Source of the DNA: Conchocele bisecta | Taxonomy: Eukaryota; Mollusca; Bivalvia; Lucinida; Thyasiridae | Assembly (NCBI GenBank): GCA_029237695.1 | Contig: CM055278.1 | Location: forward strand, 72,717,188 to 72,781,187 | DNA length: 64,000 nt | Direction of reading: 5' to 3' | Shown here: piece by piece, positions 58,796-64,000 of the stretch | Position numbering within the stretch: the stretch's first letter is position 1 | Layout of the letters: every line of letters begins with the position of its first letter | Program-made: the position numbers and the translations under genes | The notes under the pieces: model-generated | Databases searched by the model: none | Told to the model about the DNA's origin: nothing | The model's input: the letters and a program-made list of their open reading frames with translations, nothing else

Positions 58796-59335
58796 CTATT
58801 GAGTGATAAATCAAAGTACCTTTTTACCTCTCGTTAACTCAAATTTTCATTAAATCGAAGTTATTTCCTCAGTCCCTTGGACTTCGGGTAAACGAATGTA
58901 GACTGTAAATGTAAGTGTATGATTGTTTCACAGGCAGTTCATCATTCCGGGATTTGTGGATACACACTTTCATGTCCGCAAATGTCGCTATAGAAATGCA
59001 TTATTATCATGTATATTTATGGTTGTGATTGGGGAAATAGGGTGTATTGCTTTTGCGAGCAGTGTAGATTCAGATCAGCCTGTGCATCCGCACAGTCTGA
59101 TCTGGATCTTAACTGTTCGCCATTCTATCATTGCCACACTCATATTGCTTCTAACAAGGGATTTACACCGTTATCAGACTACAGAAGTGTGATATTTGAT
59201 CAGGAGCTACACTGTTCGGTCACACATCCCATAATCCCATGTCTTCAGTCACAGACACCTTTATGTATGATTGTTAACATTCTATATTGCTTGTTAGATG
59301 CATGACGGACGTTTCATTGATGGAATGGCCAACAG

Positions 59336-59402
59336 TGCAGATCCTGATCAGACTGTGCGGATCGCACATGCGGATCGCACAGTCTGATCTGGATATACAC
59401 TG
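59336..59402. mobile_element. Palindromic micro-element, GTGCAGATCCTGAT variant
   Basis: AGTGCAGATCCTGATCAGAC / GTCTGATCTGGATATACACT around GCGGATCGCACATGCGGATCGC. Confidence 0.65.
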
Positions 59403-59788
59403 GTCGTAAAACCCGTAAGCCCCATTTATTCAGTCACAGCCACAAATATATAATTTTGGAAAGTAAAGTTAAAAGATTGTACGCAGGCGGTTTATCATCC
59501 TCGGCTGTGTGGATACATATCCATGCGCATCATTTCCACAATGACACCATATAAATGTATTATAACAATGTATAGTTAAGTAAGATTGTTCCAGGAAATT
59601 CATGGGATGGGTTGTAGCCTAGGGGTTAGATGACTTCCAAATCGCACGTTCAGACCTTGGACATTAAACATACTTTCATAGTATTTCCATCCAACTGGTC
59701 TGTCGGGTGAGACTTTAAACTGGGGTCCCGTCTCTATATGATCTTAGCTGTTGCTGGGACGTTAAACCCGTTGACTGTTTTTCTTCAG

Positions 59789-59960
59789 GCAGTTCATCAT
59801 CCCGGGATTTGTGGACACCCACATTCACGCGCCCCAGTACCCCAATGCCGGAAAAGGGCTGGACATGGGGCTGATGGATTGGTTATACAAGTACACGTTC
59901 CCCACCGAGGCCAAGTTCAAGGACGTGAAATACGCCGAGCATGTGTACAATAAAGTTGTG
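59789..59960 (+). CDS. GDA: Guanine deaminase, exon B (metal-binding HxH)
   Basis: Guanine deaminase (EC 3.5.4.3) hydrolyses guanine to xanthine and ammonia in purine catabolism. It is a cytosolic zinc enzyme of the amidohydrolase superfamily. This exon encodes QFIIPGFVDTHIHAPQYP with the zinc-ligand H-x-H, then GLMDWLYKYTFPTEAKF and VYNKVV. The acceptor is TTTTTCTTCAG. The downstream boundary that keeps frame with the next exon is GTTGTG|GCGAGT, a GC donor; the nearby GTACAT donor would break the frame. The exon looks intact and functional. Confidence 0.85.
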
Positions 59961-60009
59961 GCGAGTACATGATAGCATTATGTTTACGAGTATCTTGCGA
60001 AATTATAAT

Positions 60010-61690
60010 ATAAGGTCCGACAATGAGCAGCCGTCGGTAAACGTTTGCCGTGGCACGAGGGAATTGTTTGAAGCCCAAGGCCGCAGACCGTGGGTTCAAA
60101 CAGTTCCCGAGCAAACGTTTACCCACGGATGGACATTGTCGAACGGTATTTTTACATTTCCGTCAGTAAACTAATATCACTCAATTTGAACATGTATGCA
60201 GTACTTTCGGTACTTTGATAATATGTCCCATTCAAACAGTTGATTTTGCACCTATTACATATTCCTGGGCCGCAGTACACGTCGCGTGATGCAGCGGCAT
60301 CAATTTCAAAATTTCAGTGATAAACCGTTGTAAACTGGTCTGGTGACATAATGGCGTGTTCTTGTGAACGGTCATGAGTGACATGCATTACGTAGGTGTT
60401 GGCTTGGTCCCGGAATGAGCATTGTCCACAGCCATGGTCAAACAGCACGCGCTACATCAACATACATTTGAACACGGCTGTGAGCGGTGTCAAACAACGG
60501 CAGCTATGTCACAATACTATTTCGCAGATCGTAAGCATGTTACAAGGTCAAACTCCGACCACAAATCAACCGAGCATGTGTGTAGTACGTTTGTATATTT
60601 GTGTGTAACGGCCTATCAACAGCTAAAGTCATTCAAGGCCGAGCCAACGAGTTCGAACCCGTATTTAACCTGTTGCATTGGGGGGGAATATTTACATCTA
60701 GAAAAAATGTTACATCCCTAAAATGAGAATAACCTGACATGGTGCCATGTCCATACCACACCAATGTCACTTGGCACCTTCCCCTAAATGTAATATGATT
60801 AGAAATAAACGTATTACTCTCATAAGGGGTAAAACCAAATTCAACTATCACATACAAGAATTCCAAAGACGTACATCAGGGCCAATCCAGGCTCCAGTCG
60901 GGATTCCGGTAAGGATAAATCCATATCGTTAAATTACCTATAGCATGCTCCCACCTGCCAGCCACATGTGTGCAGTAAGGTAGTGGTTAGCATTCTGCGT
61001 ACGAGTACCATACGAAACAATTGTATTACAATAGTTCATATGGTACTCTTACACAGATGGCAAGCATGTTATGAAACAGGATAGACACGGGTGAAACTAT
61101 GAATCGAGCATGTGAACACATGATAGCATAATGTGTACACTTACTAACTTACCATACACAGTAATAGTTTCGGGTAAAACACTAAATCGAACATGCGTTT
61201 CATAAAGTTGTGGTTTATTCAAATTGTTTCGTATAATGCTCTTACGCAGATCGCAATACTATTGTGAAACAGGACGTACACGGGTGAAATACTCATTGTT
61301 ACATGCCTGTCGTTGTTTTACACCGCTCACAGCCGTGTTCAAACATACATCGTGTGCTGATTGACCACAGGTGTAAAAAATGCTCAATGGCCTAAACCGA
61401 CACCTACGTAAAACACCATTACGTCACCAAACCAGTTCACGACAGTCGCACTAAAATTTTAAAATTGATGCGGCTGCATCAAGCAACGTGTACTGCGGCC
61501 CCATAAATGCTCAAATTACACGATATTTCCAACGGAACTCTAACAATAACGTTCGACCATGTGCAAGCCGTGTGTAGATGTTGGCCGGGTACTTGGTAAC
61601 TGTTTGAACCCGTGGCTACGGCCTTGGGGCTCAAACAGTTCCCTCGTGCCACGGCAAATTTTACCCAGGACATTGTGGAACCTTATAATC
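60010..61690. mobile_element. 1.7 kb foldback element in a GDA intron
   Basis: The outer hairpins (60010-60150 and 61540-61690; AAGGTCCGACAATG, GTGGCACGAGGGAATTGTTT) are inverted copies of each other. Inner arms 60259-60560 and 61225-61510 also mirror (TGGTCTGGTGACATAATGGC / CATTACGTCACCAAACCAGT). A SINE-like copy (60640-60950) lies in the middle. No coding gene. Confidence 0.7.
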
Positions 61691-61774
61691 GAACATGTGT
61701 ATAATGTAAGTTGTGGCAAGCACATTATATCATTCCGATCACCGATAGTGAGCTCTTTTCGTTTTGACTTTCAG

Positions 61775-61862
61775 AAGCGGGTACTTCACCACGGAACAAC
61801 AACTGCCTGTTATTTCGCTACCATCCATACTGACGCATCGCTTGTGCTGTGTGACGTCATAG
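61775..61862 (+). CDS. GDA: Guanine deaminase, exon C
   Basis: Acceptor TGACTTTCAG; encodes KRVLHHGTTTACYFATIHTD followed by ASLVLCDVI. The GTTTACYF..IHTD stretch is a hallmark of the family (substrate-pocket region). Donor AG|GTATGA, phase 1. Confidence 0.88.
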
Positions 61863-62419
61863 GTATGATTGCGTGTTCTGCTATAATTAATCAAAAATAA
61901 GCAGATACAAATTAAAGACGAGTACACGGAACATTAATTAGAGTACAAATAACGACAACATTTCAAAAATACATACATGACATCGTTAAAGTATACCATG
62001 TCTTAACAATAAGATTGTCTCCTCAACGCATAGTTTAGCAAGACATAGTCATTTACTTAAACTCTAGTTAGGGATATTATTGTGCACAATCGATGTAAAT
62101 TATCGTTTCCACACTTAATGTATGCTTTCAGGAAGAGTAACTCTTTGCAACAGAAAACCCGCTATAGCGGTTTATTTTTTAGAACAAAGAATACCCCCTT
62201 TTTTATAAATGGACAAGTCTGAAAATCATTTTTTGGACGTTCGATTGGTTGCAAAATTAACATAATTTGTTATCAAAATCCATTCCAGTTACTTAGGGGT
62301 GAAATGGTTGATCCATCGTCAAAGCCATCTTTTAGGCTATACCAAGGGTAATTTCCTTCGCCAAATGCACAATAAGTGCCTCAACCAATTGTATCCATAG
62401 TATCTACTTTAAATTTCAG

Positions 62420-62525
62420 ATAAACTCGGGCAACGAGGGTTAGTGGGCAAAGTGAATATGAACCAAAATGCCCCCGATTACTACGTGGAAGACTCAACCG
62501 AGACGTCGATACGGGAGACAAAAAG
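62420..62525 (+). CDS. GDA: Guanine deaminase, exon D
   Basis: Acceptor TAAATTTCAG; the first two bases complete the Asp codon. Encodes DKLGQRGLVGKVNMNQNAPD then YYVEDSTETSIRETK, equivalent to the conserved G-Q-R-x-x-V-G-K-V-x-M segment. Donor AG|GTATAG, phase 2. Confidence 0.87.
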
Positions 62526-62816
62526 GTATAGCCTCTGCGTGTTGCTATGTTTGCATTTGAATGACAACTAGCTGTTGGTTGACGAAATGTGCACCAAGCG
62601 ACGTCGAGTTTGTGTACAATTCTATCATGGACACTCGGGAAGTATTGCAATTAAATACATGTAATTACTAAACATTACGGGTTGACCCACTGATCTAGTG
62701 TAAAATATGCGTTATATGCAGGCATGTGAATTTAGTTTTATTGCATGCCTAACAGATATAAGTTACCACATGGACATCTTAACCTTATTTAGTGTAGCCT
62801 TCTTTTTCATTCACAG

Positions 62817-62844
62817 GTTCATCGATAAAGTATTAGAAAGAAAC
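62817..62844 (+). CDS. GDA: Guanine deaminase, exon E (28 bp micro-exon)
   Basis: Acceptor TTTTCATTCACAG, donor AAC|GTAAGT. Encodes (R)FIDKVLERN, which continues the helix after exon D in frame. The remaining exons must lie beyond the window. Confidence 0.8.
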
Positions 62845-63039
62845 GTAAGTTCATGATTTATCTTTAACACTATTTTAATTGATTAATTGTTAATCTTAAA
62901 TCATGCATACATGTGCACAAACGTACACTCTTGTATTTAATAATAAGGTACCGTTCGCTAAATCAATGTTGAATAATTTGTATTAATATAGTAAGTACAC
63001 TTATGTCACTATTCAATCATGTCAATGTATTAACTAATA
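62845..63039. other. Intron sequence, nothing recognised
   Basis: AT-rich sequence downstream of GDA exon E. Confidence 0.4.
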
Positions 63040-63400
63040 TTATAGGAATGAATGGCCTTTTTGTGGAATTTATCGGGGTATAAACTTGGAAAAGTCGCGG
63101 GAATACTGGACGAAGGCCGTAAGGCCTCGTCCAGTATTCCCGCGACTTTTCCAAGTTTATATCCCCGATAAATTCAACAAAAAGGCCATTCATTCCTTAT
63201 AATTCCAGCATTTGAAATAAATTCATCAAGAAAATGTGTTTATTTTCCGTTTTCTTAAGGATTATTTTAACTGCGCCTCACGGTTACGGAAAGTAGTTCG
63301 GCGTGGGAGTTTACTGAGATATAAATTTTGGACAGAGACTTGCTACGGACCAATCAAATGTTAGGGAATTGTGTAAATATTTTTGTGCTGGAATTATATA
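63040..63400 (+). mobile_element. GGAATGAATGGCC foldback element, copy 3
   Basis: Same structure as 35238-35614: palindrome at 63042-63202, then the ATAATTCCAGCA ... TGCTGGAATTATATA part. Confidence 0.85.
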
Positions 63401-63522
63401 CATGTACTACTCAAATTAATATAATTTAATTCTAACTTTATTGCATTTGTGTAAACATTGTACAATGTATGTGTTGCATCTCATTGAATATGTTAACATT
63501 CGTACATTAAGTAACTTTATAA

Positions 63523-63905
63523 TCAAGGTGCATGATCACGTGGTTACAACAACAAGAACATCGCCCACTCCAAAGTAAGTATTATTTGATAGTTTCCTTA
63601 ATATGCAACGGATTTTGATGAAATATGGCGCAGCAAACGTGTCTTTGTGAGCTTCATTTGGTGGTCCCGGGAGTTCGACACAGACATATGTGGTTTTTGC
63701 GAAGAATCGATTCGATTCTTCGCTAAAACGACAGAAGTTTGGGCCAAAATACAAAGACCACCAAAATGCAGCTTAACAAGACGCGTTTAATGCGCCATAT
63801 TTCATCAAAATCCTTTACATGTACGTAATAAGGACAATATAAAATAATACGTACTTTGAATCAGATGAATTCTGGAAGTTTCAGTACGTGTGGTCATACA
63901 CCTAG
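63523..63905 (+). mobile_element. Foldback element, uninterrupted relative of the viral insertion site
   Basis: Starts CAAGGTGCATGATCACGTGG and ends near ACGTGTGGTCATACACCT, with the central palindrome TTGCGAAGAATCGATTCGATTCTTCGC. It shows the site (TGATCA at 63533-63538) without the viral element. Confidence 0.8.
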
Positions 63906-64000
63906 ATAATGTAGATATAGTCGCAACGTTGTACATGTACGTGGCAATATTAGCCGTTAAGCTCTATTCATATTACTATGACCACAGACTTGCATGCACT

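Larger units (their letters stand above)
57525..59545 (+). pseudogene. Three decayed partial copies of GDA exon B with repeat tails
   Basis: 57525-57590 (FIIRGFVHPR), 58934-58995 (QFIIPGFVDTHFHV, after an acceptor-like TTTCACAG) and 59487-59545 (FIILGCVDT) resemble the first 12-16 codons of the exon at 59789, then diverge. The first two are followed by the same TATAGAAATGCATTATAATC repeat tail. They lie in the intron just before the true exon. Confidence 0.6.

Overview
The window looks like repeat-rich, AT-rich genomic DNA of an invertebrate, most likely a bivalve mollusc. The evidence is intron-bearing host exons (guanine deaminase), many short palindromic and foldback transposons, several tRNA-headed SINE-like sequences, minisatellites, and the AAGAGGCCCAAATGGGC-type motif that I associate with mollusc repeats. 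The species cannot be fixed from the sequence alone.

Layout. 1-494 (minus): fragment of a multicopy integrase-core-domain protein. 500-17350: repeats and small DNA transposons, including a 2.5 kb array of 38-bp units (8448-10959) and a TTAA-flanked MITE family, with one doubtful exon near 4450-4724. 17360-26979: the main object, an integrated Polinton/adintovirus-like element with long terminal inverted repeats (TIRs) and a 6-bp target duplication (TGATCA). It carries an intact double-jelly-roll major capsid gene and a nearly intact packaging ATPase. It also carries broken genes for a penton-like vertex protein, a fiber-like stalk plus head protein, three membrane or coiled-coil proteins, a small acidic protein, and the 5' part of what I take to be the replication gene. 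No polymerase core, integrase or protease is left. It sits inside a foldback transposon whose uninterrupted relative lies at 63523-63905. 27000-40800: more MITEs, a 48-bp minisatellite, and an intact secreted PAN-like/C-type-lectin-like gene (30830-31567). 40796-45706: a 4.9 kb transposon with about 450-bp TIRs carrying a decayed large gene of a multicopy metazoan family. 46597-54744: an 8 kb inverted repeat built from GGGTAACAATAGGGGAGGG units. 56295-62844 (plus): five exons of guanine deaminase (GDA), with foldback elements and decayed exon copies in the introns.

How the parts relate. In the viral element, MCP, ATPase, penton-like and fiber-like genes would form a virion-building module. 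The missing replication and integration genes make it non-autonomous. My reading is that one internal deletion, between about 25605 and 25647, fused the truncated ATPase 3' end to the truncated replication gene. In-frame stops, frameshifts and a MITE inside the fiber gene show decay after integration, yet the capsid gene remains fully open.
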